Assembly (NCBI RefSeq): GCF_000190635.1
Contig: NC_015172.1
Location: forward strand, 1,674,001-1,738,000
Source of the DNA: Syntrophobotulus glycolicus DSM 8271
GTDB taxonomy: Bacteria; Bacillota; Desulfitobacteriia; Desulfitobacteriales; Syntrophobotulaceae
Direction: 5' to 3'
DNA: 64,000 bases
Positions 52,089-61,735 of the stretch are shown one piece after another (the stretch's first letter is position 1; every line of letters begins with the position of its first letter). Below the pieces are notes generated by a model, which was not told where the DNA came from, did no database searches, and saw only the letters and a program-made list of their open reading frames with translations. Both the position numbers and the translations under genes were made by a program.

Positions 52089-52173
52089 TAATTTTACAGA
52101 GGCATTGGTCTCGGGAACAACAGACAGGTCTTTGCCATAGGAATAAACACCGCATACCCCTCTGTAAAAATTA
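52089..52173. repeat. 14-bp inverted repeat upstream of corA
   Basis: TAATTTTACAGAGG (52089-52102) and CCTCTGTAAAAATTA (52159-52173) can form a long hairpin with one bulge and a ~56-base loop, ending seven bases before the corA ribosome site. No T run follows, so it is not a simple terminator. Confidence 0.6.
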
Positions 52174-52186
52174 CGGAGGGATAATT

Positions 52187-53167
52187 ATGGCTGTAAAGAA
52201 GCTCACTCACACTAAACAAGGCATGAAGCCGGTGCCGCCGCACTCAGAAGTCAAACAGATTGATTTCCAGGGCCTGAAATGGATCGATATTGTTAAGCCC
52301 ACCAAAAGGCATATCAATATGCTGAAAGAACAGTTCGACTTTCATGAACTGCTTCTGGAAGACTGTATGACGGAACATCAGAGATCAAAGGTGGATGACT
52401 TTGATGAGTATTGTTTCATTGTTCTGCATTTTCCGAGATACCGAAAAGAAACAGTGACGATGGAAACTGAAGAAGTCGATATCTTTTTGGGACCGAATTA
52501 CCTGATTACTCTGCATGAAGGGGAATTGAAGCCACTGGTCGGCTTTTTTCATCTCTGTTTTTCCCAGGAAAGGGCTAAAGCTGAGTATATGAGCAAAGGT
52601 TCAGCTCTGCTCCTTTACGAAGTAACCAAGCGTCTTTTCGATTATTGTTTTCCGATGCTTGATAAAATTGATATTCTGTTAAGCGATATCAACAGGGAGG
52701 TTTTTAAAAACAGTTCGAAAAGCATGCTGCAGACCATTGCCAGAACCAAGATGCAGATCATCAATTACCGGAGGGTAATCAAACCGTTGCGGCCTGTGAT
52801 CCTCATGCTGGAGAAGGTCATCAAAAAATATTTACCGGAAGATATGGATATCTATTTTGACGACATCACGGACAAAATGGAAAAGATCTGGGATATGCTG
52901 GAGAACAGCAAGGAAGTGATTGAATCCATGGATGAAACCTTCAGCGCCCTGACTAATCAGAGGATCAATAATCTTCTCCGGACATTCACAATCCTGCAGG
53001 TCCTGACCCTGCCGATGATCGTGGTAGGCGGCCTGTTTTCCATGAATGTAGATGGTATTCCCCTGCATGAATATTCCAGCGCTTTCTGGATCGTTTTTGG
53101 GATGATTATGCTTCCGACCGGTGTTGGGGCGGGAATCATGTTTTGGAACAGGAAGAAATGGTTTTGA
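52187..53167 (+). CDS. corA: CorA-family divalent cation transporter, variant signature
   Basis: A 326-residue CorA-type channel: alpha/beta cytosolic domain, long helix, and two C-terminal helices. The usual GMN at the end of helix 1 reads SMN here (GGLFSMNVDGIP); such changes in CorA/ZntB relatives alter ion choice. ACGGAGGG precedes ATG 52187. A second paralog with the standard motif is at 57799. Ion identity cannot be concluded. Confidence 0.9.
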   Translation: MAVKKLTHTKQGMKPVPPHSEVKQIDFQGLKWIDIVKPTKRHINMLKEQFDFHELLLEDCMTEHQRSKVDDFDEYCFIVLHFPRYRKETVTMETEEVDIFLGPNYLITLHEGELKPLVGFFHLCFSQERAKAEYMSKGSALLLYEVTKRLFDYCFPMLDKIDILLSDINREVFKNSSKSMLQTIARTKMQIINYRRVIKPLRPVILMLEKVIKKYLPEDMDIYFDDITDKMEKIWDMLENSKEVIESMDETFSALTNQRINNLLRTFTILQVLTLPMIVVGGLFSMNVDGIPLHEYSSAFWIVFGMIMLPTGVGAGIMFWNRKKWF

Positions 53168-53317
53168 TGATATTGCTTATCTTGCGGGGTAGTCTAATCG
53201 AATAAATTTTTTACTATTTGGCAAACTGTATACTTCTTTATTTCTCCGATTTTTATCATCTTGATTTTTTATTTGATGCCATGATTTTCTTGTCCGTTTG
53301 TCATGTCATTTGCCTCG

Positions 53318-53857
53318 CTAAAAAGCTTTCCATTCTCTAAGGGTAACACAGGTCACATGCAATGTATTAATTACATTTATTAGCGGCCATTTTTTATCTT
53401 TTTCAGTATGATGAAATTTAAAACCGCATTTTTCCTGTACTCTTTTTGACTTTTCGTTGCCATCAAAATATCCGCACCAAAGGGTAGTTAGGCCAAGTTC
53501 GTCAAAAGCATGCCGCATAAGCTCACACACCGCTTCCGGGATAAGCCCTTGACCCCAGTAGGGTACACCAATCCAGTATCCGATTTCCGCTTGATCATTG
53601 CCGATATCCAGATTACTTTTGTTGCCGATCATCAGTCCAATGCTTCCTATTGCGTTATCGTTTTTCTTTATCGTTACAGCGTAGGTTTCATTCAAAGAAA
53701 GAACCTCTCGAATAATTTGCAGACTGTTCTCTACACTGGTATGAACCGGCCACCCCGCAATGGGCCCAATAAGAGGATCTTTTGCATATTCGTACAAGCT
53801 TTCCGCGTCTGTTTCTTTCCATGGGCGCAAAACCAGCCTGTTTGTTTCCAGTATCAT
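53318..53857 (-). CDS. GNAT-family acetyltransferase (RimJ/RimL type)
   Basis: A 179-residue N-acetyltransferase: MILETNRLVLRPW at the start, IGYWIGVPYWGQGLIPEAV (acetyl-CoA loop Q/GxGxx-type), and ERVQEKCGFKFHH-like end (KSKRVQEKCGF). Acceptor unknown; RimJ/L relatives acetylate ribosomal proteins or small molecules. ATG 53857 follows GAGGTG by six bases; in-frame starts upstream are unsupported. Confidence 0.88.
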   Translation of the reverse strand: MILETNRLVLRPWKETDAESLYEYAKDPLIGPIAGWPVHTSVENSLQIIREVLSLNETYAVTIKKNDNAIGSIGLMIGNKSNLDIGNDQAEIGYWIGVPYWGQGLIPEAVCELMRHAFDELGLTTLWCGYFDGNEKSKRVQEKCGFKFHHTEKDKKWPLINVINTLHVTCVTLREWKAF

Positions 53858-53964
53858 TGTCATCACCTCGAAAATTTGGAGTAAAGGTAAAACAAGATAT
53901 GTAACTCTCTTATCTATCATATCATATTTACCATTCTTTTCCGATAGTAAACCCTCCGCCAATC

Positions 53965-54013
53965 AAAAAACCACTTCCCCCTCAGAGTAGCAGTACTCCT
54001 GGGCAAGTGGTCT
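53965..54013 (-). terminator. Terminator of the tRNA-Pro gene
   Basis: On the minus strand ACCACTTGCCC and GGGGGAAGTGGT enclose a loop and are followed by TTTTTTG. It lies ~75 bases downstream of the tRNA. Confidence 0.85.
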
Positions 54014-54086
54014 ATTTAACATGGGATTCTACGGATATCTTTGGCCAAAAGGTAAAAAATCCTTCAAACCCTTGATAATACTGAAT

Positions 54087-54164
54087 TGGTCGGAGCGACA
54101 AGACTTGAACTTGCGGCCTCTACCACCCCAAGGTAGCGCTCTAGCCAAACTGAGCTACGCCCCG
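54087..54164 (-). tRNA. tRNA-Pro (anticodon GGG)
   Basis: Acceptor CGGGGCG pairs with CGCTCCG; D arm GCTC/GAGC; anticodon stem CTACC/GGTAG with loop TTGGGGT (anticodon GGG); T arm GCAAG/CTTGT with TTCAAGT. ACCA is encoded at the 3' end (54087-54090). Confidence 0.96.
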
Positions 54165-54283
54165 ACAAAAAATACTTATATAACTTAGCATACGATGGCC
54201 AAAAAATCAAGTATCTTTATTCGTTTACAAGCAATTATGTATCAGAACAAAGCAAAAATTTCCGGACCGCCGGATCAGATAGG

Positions 54284-54634
54284 TTACTGAGATTCTTTCA
54301 GGGCGTTTTTCACGTTGTCGATAGTAAGACCATATTTGGTCAGTTCGGACTGAGAATCCTTCAGATAGGCTTCCACTTGTTCTCTGTCCATGCCTTTTAA
54401 TTTCTCAACAAGAGTATTTAAAGCCTGCTCGGATGACTGCTCCATAACCTGAGACTGGATTTTGGATGATAAAGAATCAAATGATGGTGTCCCCTTGGAC
54501 AGATGGAAAAAAACAATAAGTCCGATTAAAATCAAAGCTAAAATGAGAACCAGCTTAATTATGGATTTAAAAAACTTAAAGGCAAAAAATACGGCAATAA
54601 TGATAACCAGTATTGGCCATAGATCATTGATCAT
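54284..54634 (-). CDS. Small membrane protein, hypothetical
   Basis: A 116-residue protein with two closely spaced N-terminal helices (~4-20 and 25-45) and a C-terminal helical domain of ~60 residues ending TIDNVKNALKESQ. GGAGGATTTTTC precedes ATG 54634. No family recognised. Stands alone. Confidence 0.7.
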   Translation of the reverse strand: MINDLWPILVIIIAVFFAFKFFKSIIKLVLILALILIGLIVFFHLSKGTPSFDSLSSKIQSQVMEQSSEQALNTLVEKLKGMDREQVEAYLKDSQSELTKYGLTIDNVKNALKESQ

Positions 54635-54797
54635 GAAAAATCCTCCATTTAATTCATTTTAACATATTATAGCAAAAAAATCGGATAAAGATGAAGTGCG
54701 GATAAGAAACGTCGGTGAAGTATTCCTGAAATTACTTGGAGGATTTTTTTTATTAGTATGGAATGTTAGTAAAAATATTTAATGGGGGTACACCGAT

Positions 54798-55601
54798 ATG
54801 GCTAGAGCACATGAAGTGGATTATCAAATATTTGGTGATGATATGCAGTTTGTTGAGGTCGAGCTGGACCCAAGTGAGAGTGTGGTTGCGGAAGCGGGAG
54901 CACTGATGTATATGGAGCCGGGCATCCGGATGGAGACGATTTTCGGTGACGGCAGTTCCAATCAGGGAAGCGGCTTAATGGGCAAGCTGCTGGGGGCCGG
55001 TAAAAGGGTCCTGACCGGAGAAAGTCTCTTTATGACGGTCTTTACAAACAGCGGATCGGGTAAAGGGCATGTATCTTTTGCCGCTCCTTTTCCCGGCAAA
55101 ATTATCCCGGTAGACTTAACCAATTATAATGGCAAGCTGATTTGTCAAAAGGATGCTTTTCTCTGTGCGGCTAAGGGGGTCTCGATAGGAATTGAATTCA
55201 CCAAAAAACTGGGCGCCGGCTTTTTTGGCGGTGAAGGCTTTATTATGCAGAGGCTTGAGGGGGACGGGATGTCCTTTTTGCATGCCGGCGGAACAATTGT
55301 GGAGAAGGTCCTTCAGCCTGGTGAAACGTTGCGTGTTGACACCGGCTGTCTGGTCGCGATGACCGGGCAGGTTGCCTATGATATCCAGTTTGTAGGCGGG
55401 ATTAAAACTGCCTTCTTTGGCGGAGAGGGGTTGTTTTTCGCCACTGTAAGCGGTCCCGGCAGGGTCTGGCTGCAATCCCTGCCTTTCAGCAGATTGGCGG
55501 ACAGGATCATTGCCTCGGCGCCAAGAGCAGGGGGATCCTCCAGGGAACAGGGGAGTGTTCTCGGTGTATTGGGAAACCTGATTGATGGAGACAATCGATA
55601 A
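54798..55601 (+). CDS. TIGR00266/AIM24-family protein
   Basis: A 267-residue beta-rich protein: [54 protein letters not shown] and [19 protein letters not shown]. Conserved in bacteria and mitochondria, function unclear. TGGGGGT precedes ATG 54798. Stands alone; the 210 bases after it are AT-rich with no gene seen. Confidence 0.9.
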   Translation: MARAHEVDYQIFGDDMQFVEVELDPSESVVAEAGALMYMEPGIRMETIFGDGSSNQGSGLMGKLLGAGKRVLTGESLFMTVFTNSGSGKGHVSFAAPFPGKIIPVDLTNYNGKLICQKDAFLCAAKGVSIGIEFTKKLGAGFFGGEGFIMQRLEGDGMSFLHAGGTIVEKVLQPGETLRVDTGCLVAMTGQVAYDIQFVGGIKTAFFGGEGLFFATVSGPGRVWLQSLPFSRLADRIIASAPRAGGSSREQGSVLGVLGNLIDGDNR

Positions 55602-55812
55602 AGTTTGATGGATTGATCTGGTTAAACAAGCAGCCAAATCGCAATATAAGAATTTGCCAATACCTGATTATTTGGTGTCCTGGATAAAACTTTCTGTTGT
55701 TTTCTGAATATTTAATATATAATAAATATTAATATATTAAAGTATAGGTAGCAACTCGGATTGTAAAAATCATGTCAAGTGAAACAAATTCTTACGATGA
55801 GGAGTTACTGAT

Positions 55813-57804
55813 ATGGATATAGATAAAAGGAATCAAACAGAAAGCGGAAATCAAATCGCGAACCGAAAGTCAGCGCATGGAAATCCGGATAATTGGGCTT
55901 TGGATCGGATGAAGAACCGGCAGGCTGTTTATGAATATGAGGATCTTTCCATACAGGATAGCCAATTGGTCAAATGCGATATCTTCTTAAACGTAGATGA
56001 AAATTTATTGAATCATGTTTGCGAATTGGAAAGAGGGGCTAAAATCAATACTTGTTTATACAAAGTTCTTTTGGATTATTCAAGTGACCCGATTTTTTGT
56101 CTTGACCAAACAGGAAGATTTATTTATGTAAATATTGCTTTTTCTGTTCCCCGACTGAGCGATGATGTGATCGGAAAGAAAATATGGGATGTATTTCCCG
56201 GGGAAGAAGGCCTTCCCGATTTTGATCTGATGAAAAGTGTTTTTCGGACAGGGAAAATGAAAGTTGTGGAAGTTCACGCTCAACGCAATGATTCCTTGTC
56301 TTATTTTATGACCTCGATTAACCCGATAAAGGATTCCTGCGGTGAGGTCATTATGATTATGTGCATTTCCAAAGACATCACAGACCGCAAGCTGGCTGAA
56401 GAAGCGTTAAAAGAAAGAGAGTACCTGTTGCGCGAATCACAAAAGGCAGCCCATATTGGCAGCTATGTGTATGATCTTAAAACCGAAATCTGGAAAGGCT
56501 CGGATGAACTCGATCTGATCTATGGAATTGATCAAGAGTATCCCCGTACTTACCAAGGATGGCTGCGAATCATCCATCCGGATTTTCTGACTGAAGTTTC
56601 AGCGTATTTTAAGAAAGTGGAAAAAGATAAAAGTCCTTTTCATTATGAATATAAAATTATTCGCCCCAGCGATTCAAGCGAACGGTGGGTACAGGACATC
56701 AGGAAATGGGAATTTGATGAAAATGCCGAAGCAACAAGAATGTTCGGAACTGTTCAGGATGTTACGGACCGCAAAAAGGTGGAGAAGGAAATTGTATTTC
56801 TCAGTTATCACGATAAATTGACCGGTCTTTATAACAGACGATTTTATGAAGAAGAAATTAAAAGAATGGATACGGAAAATAATCTTCCGATCTCCATTAT
56901 CATGGGGGATGTAAACGGACTTAAACTGGTCAACGATGCTTTTGGCCATGATAAAGGGGACGAGCTGTTGTTAAAATGTGCGGCAGCGTTAAAAAAGGCC
57001 TGTTGCCAGAATGAAATCATTGTTCGTTTGGGCGGAGATGAATTTCTAGTCCTTTTGCCCAGGACAGAAGGTGAAGAGGCAAAACAGGTGATCGATCGCA
57101 TCAAGAGCCATTATGCCAAGGAAAGTGTCAATGGGCTCAGTATCAGTATTTCTTTTGGTTCGGACACGAAAAGAAGACCGGAAGAAGATATTTTCAAAAT
57201 CCAAAAGAATGCTGAAGACTATATGTATAATCTGAAAATTATTGAAAAGGAAAGTATGCGGGGGAAAATCATAAAAAGTCTGGTCGATACTTTCTACGGG
57301 GAGAATAGGAGAGAAGAGCTTCATGCCAAAAGGGTCAGTGAAATCAGCTCAAGTATTGGGAAAGCGATAGGCCTTTCCCCCAATAGGATCAAGCAGCTGG
57401 AAATGGCCGGAATGCTTCACGATATCGGGAAAATCGCTTTGGACAGCAGGATTCTCAATAAGCAGGAAGCCCTTACCGAACAGGAAAAAGATGAATTAAA
57501 GAGACACCCTGATATTGGTTACCGGATTTTGAGTTCGTCTTATGACATGCTGGATTTGGCGGATTATGTCTATGCCCATCATGAAAAGTGGGACGGGTCG
57601 GGTTATCCCAAGGGACTGAAAGGGGAAAAAATCCCCTTAATATCCAGGATTATCGCGATTGCCGAAAGCTATGATGTTCTGACCAATCCTGTATCATACA
57701 AGTCATGTTTAAGCAGTCTTCAGGCCATCGAAGAATTAAAACAGAAATCGGGAACGGATTTCGACCCGGAAATTGTGAAAATATTCGTGGAAAAAATATT
57801 ATGA
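55813..57804 (+). CDS. PAS-PAS-GGDEF-HD-GYP signalling protein
   Basis: A 663-residue cytosolic c-di-GMP type regulator. Residues ~80-200 and ~205-325 are PAS domains (WDVFPGEEGL; WKGSDELDLIYGIDQEYPRTYQGW). GGDEF at ~340-475 has intact RLGGDEF and the metal Asp (IIMGDVNGLK), so it may make c-di-GMP. HD-GYP follows (~490-660) with HDIGKIALD and HHEKWDGSGYPKG, expected to break it down. Which output dominates is not readable. Its end overlaps the corA tail by six bases on the other strand. Confidence 0.92.
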   Translation: MDIDKRNQTESGNQIANRKSAHGNPDNWALDRMKNRQAVYEYEDLSIQDSQLVKCDIFLNVDENLLNHVCELERGAKINTCLYKVLLDYSSDPIFCLDQTGRFIYVNIAFSVPRLSDDVIGKKIWDVFPGEEGLPDFDLMKSVFRTGKMKVVEVHAQRNDSLSYFMTSINPIKDSCGEVIMIMCISKDITDRKLAEEALKEREYLLRESQKAAHIGSYVYDLKTEIWKGSDELDLIYGIDQEYPRTYQGWLRIIHPDFLTEVSAYFKKVEKDKSPFHYEYKIIRPSDSSERWVQDIRKWEFDENAEATRMFGTVQDVTDRKKVEKEIVFLSYHDKLTGLYNRRFYEEEIKRMDTENNLPISIIMGDVNGLKLVNDAFGHDKGDELLLKCAAALKKACCQNEIIVRLGGDEFLVLLPRTEGEEAKQVIDRIKSHYAKESVNGLSISISFGSDTKRRPEEDIFKIQKNAEDYMYNLKIIEKESMRGKIIKSLVDTFYGENRREELHAKRVSEISSSIGKAIGLSPNRIKQLEMAGMLHDIGKIALDSRILNKQEALTEQEKDELKRHPDIGYRILSSSYDMLDLADYVYAHHEKWDGSGYPKGLKGEKIPLISRIIAIAESYDVLTNPVSYKSCLSSLQAIEELKQKSGTDFDPEIVKIFVEKIL

Positions 57805-58761
57805 ATCGAACCATCCCTTGCGTTTAAACCAGAAGTACATCAGAATCCCAATCACCAGCATGACCAGCAGGATGATGTAATACCCGTACTTCCACTGAAG
57901 CTCCGGCATGTTGCTGAAATTCATCCCGTAAATACCGGCGATAAAGGTCAGAGGGATAAAGATCGTCGTAATGACAGTGAGCAGCATCATATTGTTGTTC
58001 ATCCGGTTGGTATTGACGGAAAGAAAACTGTCACGCAGATCTGCGGTCATTTCCCGGCTCGATTCAATCATTTCCACTATTTTTAAGAGATGATCATAAA
58101 TGTCTGAAAAATAGATTTTATGATTGATGTGATGATTATTCAGGTGTTCGGAATTGAGGATTCTGTAAACGAGATCCCGCATGGAAATGACCAGTCTTCT
58201 TAACCGTAAAAGCTTTCCTCTGATCTCAAAGACCTCATTGATCAGAATATGGATGGATTTGTTCTGGACAGTATTATCTAAATCCGAAAGGTAATCTTCG
58301 ATTTCATTGACAGCGGGGAAAAACTGATCAACGATTTTATCCATAAGCTTGTGGGTCACAAAGATAGGGCCTTTTTCCCACTCTTTATCTTCAGAGGTGA
58401 TCCTGTCCCAGGTTATCTGTACTTCGTTGGAGTGTTGTTTATGATGAGTGACAATGAAATGGTCTCCCTCGAACAGGGCGATTTCTTTCGGCTCTAAAGT
58501 AGCTTGGTCTAAAGCGTTGAGAATGATGAAATTGTAGTTATCATAGTAATCCAGCTTTGGTTTATCGATTGAATTGAGGCAGTCTTCAACAGCCAGGTGA
58601 TGAAAATGAAAAAAACTATCCAGAAGCTTATTCTCCTCTTCATTGGGAGAATCGAAATCTACCCAATACCAGGATAAATCCGTCTTTCTTTCAGTTAACT
58701 GGCTCATGGCAGAAATATTAATGATTTTGTAATCGGTTGACAGGGCAAAAATTCTGATCAT
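57799..58761 (-). CDS. corA: CorA-family magnesium/cobalt transporter
   Basis: A 320-residue CorA with the standard signature IAGIYGMNFSNMPEL between its two C-terminal helices and the cytosolic funnel upstream. Transports Mg2+ and possibly Co2+/Ni2+. Second CorA in the window; unlike the copy at 52187 it keeps GMN. Convergent with the PAS-GGDEF gene. Confidence 0.94.
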   Translation of the reverse strand: MIRIFALSTDYKIINISAMSQLTERKTDLSWYWVDFDSPNEEENKLLDSFFHFHHLAVEDCLNSIDKPKLDYYDNYNFIILNALDQATLEPKEIALFEGDHFIVTHHKQHSNEVQITWDRITSEDKEWEKGPIFVTHKLMDKIVDQFFPAVNEIEDYLSDLDNTVQNKSIHILINEVFEIRGKLLRLRRLVISMRDLVYRILNSEHLNNHHINHKIYFSDIYDHLLKIVEMIESSREMTADLRDSFLSVNTNRMNNNMMLLTVITTIFIPLTFIAGIYGMNFSNMPELQWKYGYYIILLVMLVIGILMYFWFKRKGWFDS

Positions 58762-58839
58762 ATTGACCTCTATTAATCATCTATTAATCATCAATGATAT
58801 CGATAAATCAATTCAGCAATCGAAATGAACAAAAGAAAT

Positions 58840-59469
58840 TCAATCCGCCCTGAAATGGTTTTGGATATGGGAGCCGTCACAATAAGGAGAATTTTTCGTA
58901 TGCCCGCAGCGGCAAAGACAAAAATGTTCAGGATCTGCCGGGGGCGAGTCGATGTCACCTTGTAATTCGACATTCCCCTCGACATTTAAAGGACCGTTTT
59001 TGATGATGGTAATTTTGGAGAACTGACTGTTCTCTTCACTTGGCCGCTTTCCTTCCAGAGTATAACTTAATGCTCCTGAAGGACATTTTTTTATTGCCTC
59101 AATAATTTTTTGCGGATCGGCGCCATTAGGGTTGATCCAGGGCTGATTGCTGAGGTCAAAAACGGAAGGAAGGGTATTGAGACATATTGCGGAATGGGCG
59201 CATATACTTAAATCAAAGTGAACAGTAATGTTTTCACCCAGGTATGTATTGATTTTACTTGGAATCCGGTCGGCTTTTTTTCGGCCTTGAAAATTAATTT
59301 CCCTATGGGCGCCGTCACAATAAGGTTTGGCCTTTGATGCGCCGCAGCGGCAGAGAGTAATGACAGGGCCTGTAGCAAAGGAATCGCCCTTACTGTTTTC
59401 CAGAGAGTCCAGGTTATGGACAAGATAAGGACCGTTTTGAGTAAAAGTAATGATCGTCTTTTTGTTCAT
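58840..59469 (-). CDS. Dual CDGSH iron-sulfur protein with central Fer4_19 domain
   Basis: A 209-residue protein. Two CDGSH-type [2Fe-2S] motifs: CRCGASKAKPYCDGAH (~residues 40-55) and CRCGHTKNSPYCDGSH near the end. Between them lies a divergent ferredoxin-like Fer4_19 domain (CAHSAICLNTLPSVFD, IEAIKKCPSGALSY). The arrangement is known for bacterial mitoNEET relatives and suggests electron transfer or Fe-S delivery. AAGGAGAAC precedes the start at 59469. Confidence 0.92.
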   Translation of the reverse strand: MNKKTIITFTQNGPYLVHNLDSLENSKGDSFATGPVITLCRCGASKAKPYCDGAHREINFQGRKKADRIPSKINTYLGENITVHFDLSICAHSAICLNTLPSVFDLSNQPWINPNGADPQKIIEAIKKCPSGALSYTLEGKRPSEENSQFSKITIIKNGPLNVEGNVELQGDIDSPPADPEHFCLCRCGHTKNSPYCDGSHIQNHFRAD

Positions 59470-59591
59470 TTTTGTTCTCCTTATTGTTTCCCTATTCTTA
59501 TAAGTATACAATAACAAAGAAGTGATTTGGAAATCATTAAGGAGAGATACTATAATAAATCTAAAAATACAATGCTATGGGGTGCTGAATA

Positions 59592-59930
59592 TTGTCGGAC
59601 TACCCGAAGAAAGCCATTATTGTTGAAGGGAAAACGGACAAGGCACGTATTTTAAAAGTCCTGGATGAAAAAATAGATATTATCTGTACTTTTGGCACAA
59701 TCAATATGGAAAAACTTGAACATCTGATTGACCTTGAGCGATACCAGGATATCTACGTTTGGGCAGATGCGGATGAAGCCGGAAAAGAGCTGCGGCGAAA
59801 AATCAAAATTGTCTATCCTCAGGTCAGAGACTTATACACGCAAAAAAAATACAGAGAGGTTGCTGCGACTCCTCTTGATGTATTGGCTCAAATCTTGGAT
59901 AAGGCCCATTTCTCAGTGAAAAAGATCTAA
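59592..59930 (+). CDS. Toprim-domain mini-protein
   Basis: A 112-residue protein that is almost only a Toprim fold: AIIVEGKTDKARI (catalytic Glu), then VWADADEAGKELRRKI (DxD motif). Related to RNase M5/primase-type small Toprim proteins, but much shorter than RnmV (~180). TTG start with GGGGTG upstream. Nuclease or regulatory role possible. Confidence 0.85.
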   Translation: MSDYPKKAIIVEGKTDKARILKVLDEKIDIICTFGTINMEKLEHLIDLERYQDIYVWADADEAGKELRRKIKIVYPQVRDLYTQKKYREVAATPLDVLAQILDKAHFSVKKI

Positions 59931-60037
59931 GAAAAGCGCTTTTTTCCAATAAAAATATCTCTGTAATATTGTAATTGTTGATGAATAATGTAAAATACTA
60001 TTTGGGAATGAGGATTGTGATTTAGGGGGAAGGATCA

Positions 60038-60772
60038 TTGACAGCTATACAAGGTTTCCATCAACAACTGGAAACTCTTCATGCCCACATGAACAGTGAG
60101 ATACGTTTTAAAAACGCCAAATTAGAAGAATTGGTCGAGCTTTCTTTAAATGACCTGGAATTGAATTTATGTCCTGCCGTGGTTTTTGCCGTGACTCGAG
60201 CCTTGCAGAAAGAAGAGCTGAAGATGCTTTCTTTAGCGTCCTTGTTCCAATATATTTTTTTGGCGGATAAAATACACCGTCTTGTCACTGATGGTGATCT
60301 CCCGGAGCAGGCCAGACAATATCCCATCCTTGTCGGTGACTACCTCTTTGGACAGACATTCCTTAAACTGTGCGAAAAGGATCTTCATCCCTATTTACGT
60401 GAATTTACCGGGCTAATAGAGACGATGAACGAGGGAGTCATTCATCGCTGGTCCCTCAAAGAGAAACAGATGACTTTAGAGGAGTATAAACATATTTTAA
60501 GTAAGGAAAGAGCTTCCGTGACGAAGCTTGCAGCCGGAATAACCGCGGAGCTTAACGGCGCTGAAGAGTCCGTTAAAGATCAGCTGGAATCTTTCGGCTA
60601 TCATATCGGCATGGCCTGGGCTTTTAGTGAAGAGGGACAGGGCTATGCGGTGATCAATACATATTTGGATCAAGCCCGGGCGGATATGGAGTGTTTATCC
60701 GGGAGGTGCTTGGTAGAACCATTGGATCAGTTGTATCAATATGTTCAGGGAAACTTAATCCGCAATAATTGA
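60038..60772 (+). CDS. hepS: HepS-like subunit of heptaprenyl diphosphate synthase
   Basis: A 244-residue protein resembling the non-catalytic HepPP synthase component I: helical, LASLFQYIFLADKIHRL and ILVGDYLFGQTFLKLCEKD echo prenyl synthase helices, but both DDxxD sites are absent. In Bacillus HepS pairs with HepT to make the menaquinone side chain; here the HepT-type gene is four genes downstream. TTG start after GGGGGAAGGA. Confidence 0.72.
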   Translation: MTAIQGFHQQLETLHAHMNSEIRFKNAKLEELVELSLNDLELNLCPAVVFAVTRALQKEELKMLSLASLFQYIFLADKIHRLVTDGDLPEQARQYPILVGDYLFGQTFLKLCEKDLHPYLREFTGLIETMNEGVIHRWSLKEKQMTLEEYKHILSKERASVTKLAAGITAELNGAEESVKDQLESFGYHIGMAWAFSEEGQGYAVINTYLDQARADMECLSGRCLVEPLDQLYQYVQGNLIRNN

Positions 60773-60822
60773 GGTCAATTTCATGCAATACAGTGATAAG
60801 CTTCAGTATAAGAGGAGATAAA

Positions 60823-61680
60823 ATGGGCAAGGTTAAAGTTTTTTTAGAAATGATCAAGTTTGAACACACCATCTTTGCTTTGCCTTTCGCTTATCTTGGC
60901 GCTTTTCTTGCCTCCGGGGGAGTTCCAAACGGATATCAGCTCCTCTGGATTACATTGGCGATGGTGGGGGCCCGGACGGCAGCAATGTCTTTGAACAGGG
61001 TGATCGATCGGTTTATTGATGCCAGGAATCCCCGGACAGTACAGAGGGCTATTCCGGCTGGCCTGCTTGGAGTAAGAGAAGTATATTATACGATCGTACT
61101 TTCTTTTCTATTATTGGGTTTTTCAGCGTATCAGCTGAATATGCTGGCGTTTAAACTGATGCCCTTGGCCGTTTTTGTCCTGGTCCTTTATTCTTATACA
61201 AAAAGATTTACCTGGTTATGTCACTTATTTCTGGGGTTGGCCCTGGGTATGGCTCCAGTAGGGGCATGGGTGGGAATAACAGGGGCGTTGGCTTTGCTGC
61301 CGGTAACAATGGGTCTTGGCGTCATGTTCTGGGTTGCCGGTTTTGATATTATTTATGCCTGTCAGGATGCCGAGTTTGACAAAATAGAAGGGCTCTATTC
61401 CATACCTTCTGTATTTGGTTTAAAAAATGCTTTGTGGGTTTCCATATTATTCCACGTCATTGCTCTGGTCCTGTTTATTCTTTTAGGCATGATGGATCCA
61501 ATCTTGGGAAAGATATATTATTTGGGTGTTCTGGCCGCCGCCGTTCTTTTATTCCGGCAGCATAAAATCGTATCTTCATCCGACTTATCAAAAATCGGGG
61601 TGGCGTTTTTTAATTTAAATGCTTATTTAAGTGTAGAATTGTTTGTTTTTGCGTTTTTAGATTTGGTAATCATCCATTAA
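60823..61680 (+). CDS. ubiA: UbiA-family polyprenyltransferase
   Basis: A 285-residue membrane enzyme with eight to nine helices. Asp motifs NRVIDRFIDARNPRT and DIIYACQDAEFDKIEGLYSIP bind the prenyl diphosphate. Similar to bacterial UbiA-other/MqnP proteins of the futalosine menaquinone route. AGAGGAGATAAA precedes ATG 60823; the longer start lies over hepS. Whether this cell uses the futalosine or the classical path cannot be seen here. Confidence 0.9.
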   Translation: MGKVKVFLEMIKFEHTIFALPFAYLGAFLASGGVPNGYQLLWITLAMVGARTAAMSLNRVIDRFIDARNPRTVQRAIPAGLLGVREVYYTIVLSFLLLGFSAYQLNMLAFKLMPLAVFVLVLYSYTKRFTWLCHLFLGLALGMAPVGAWVGITGALALLPVTMGLGVMFWVAGFDIIYACQDAEFDKIEGLYSIPSVFGLKNALWVSILFHVIALVLFILLGMMDPILGKIYYLGVLAAAVLLFRQHKIVSSSDLSKIGVAFFNLNAYLSVELFVFAFLDLVIIH

Positions 61681-61735
61681 CCGTGGTAGAATAGTTCATA
61701 CTAATGAGTATCGGTGTGAGAGGAAGTGTAACTGG

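Noticed and set aside
52006-52140. 44-codon frame METEPDGRH... between pheB and corA
   Set aside because: It has a moderate ribosome site, but its 3' half coincides with the inverted repeat, the composition is unremarkable and no family is recognised; the region is better explained as a leader.
51980-52186. M-box (Mg2+) riboswitch ahead of corA
   Set aside because: The conserved M-box blocks as I remember them are not present; only a simple long-loop hairpin is seen.
54087-54166. tRNA-Pro with 5' end at 54166
   Set aside because: That register gives no encoded CCA and a wrong D-arm distance; starting at 54164 yields a regular acceptor stem and ACCA.
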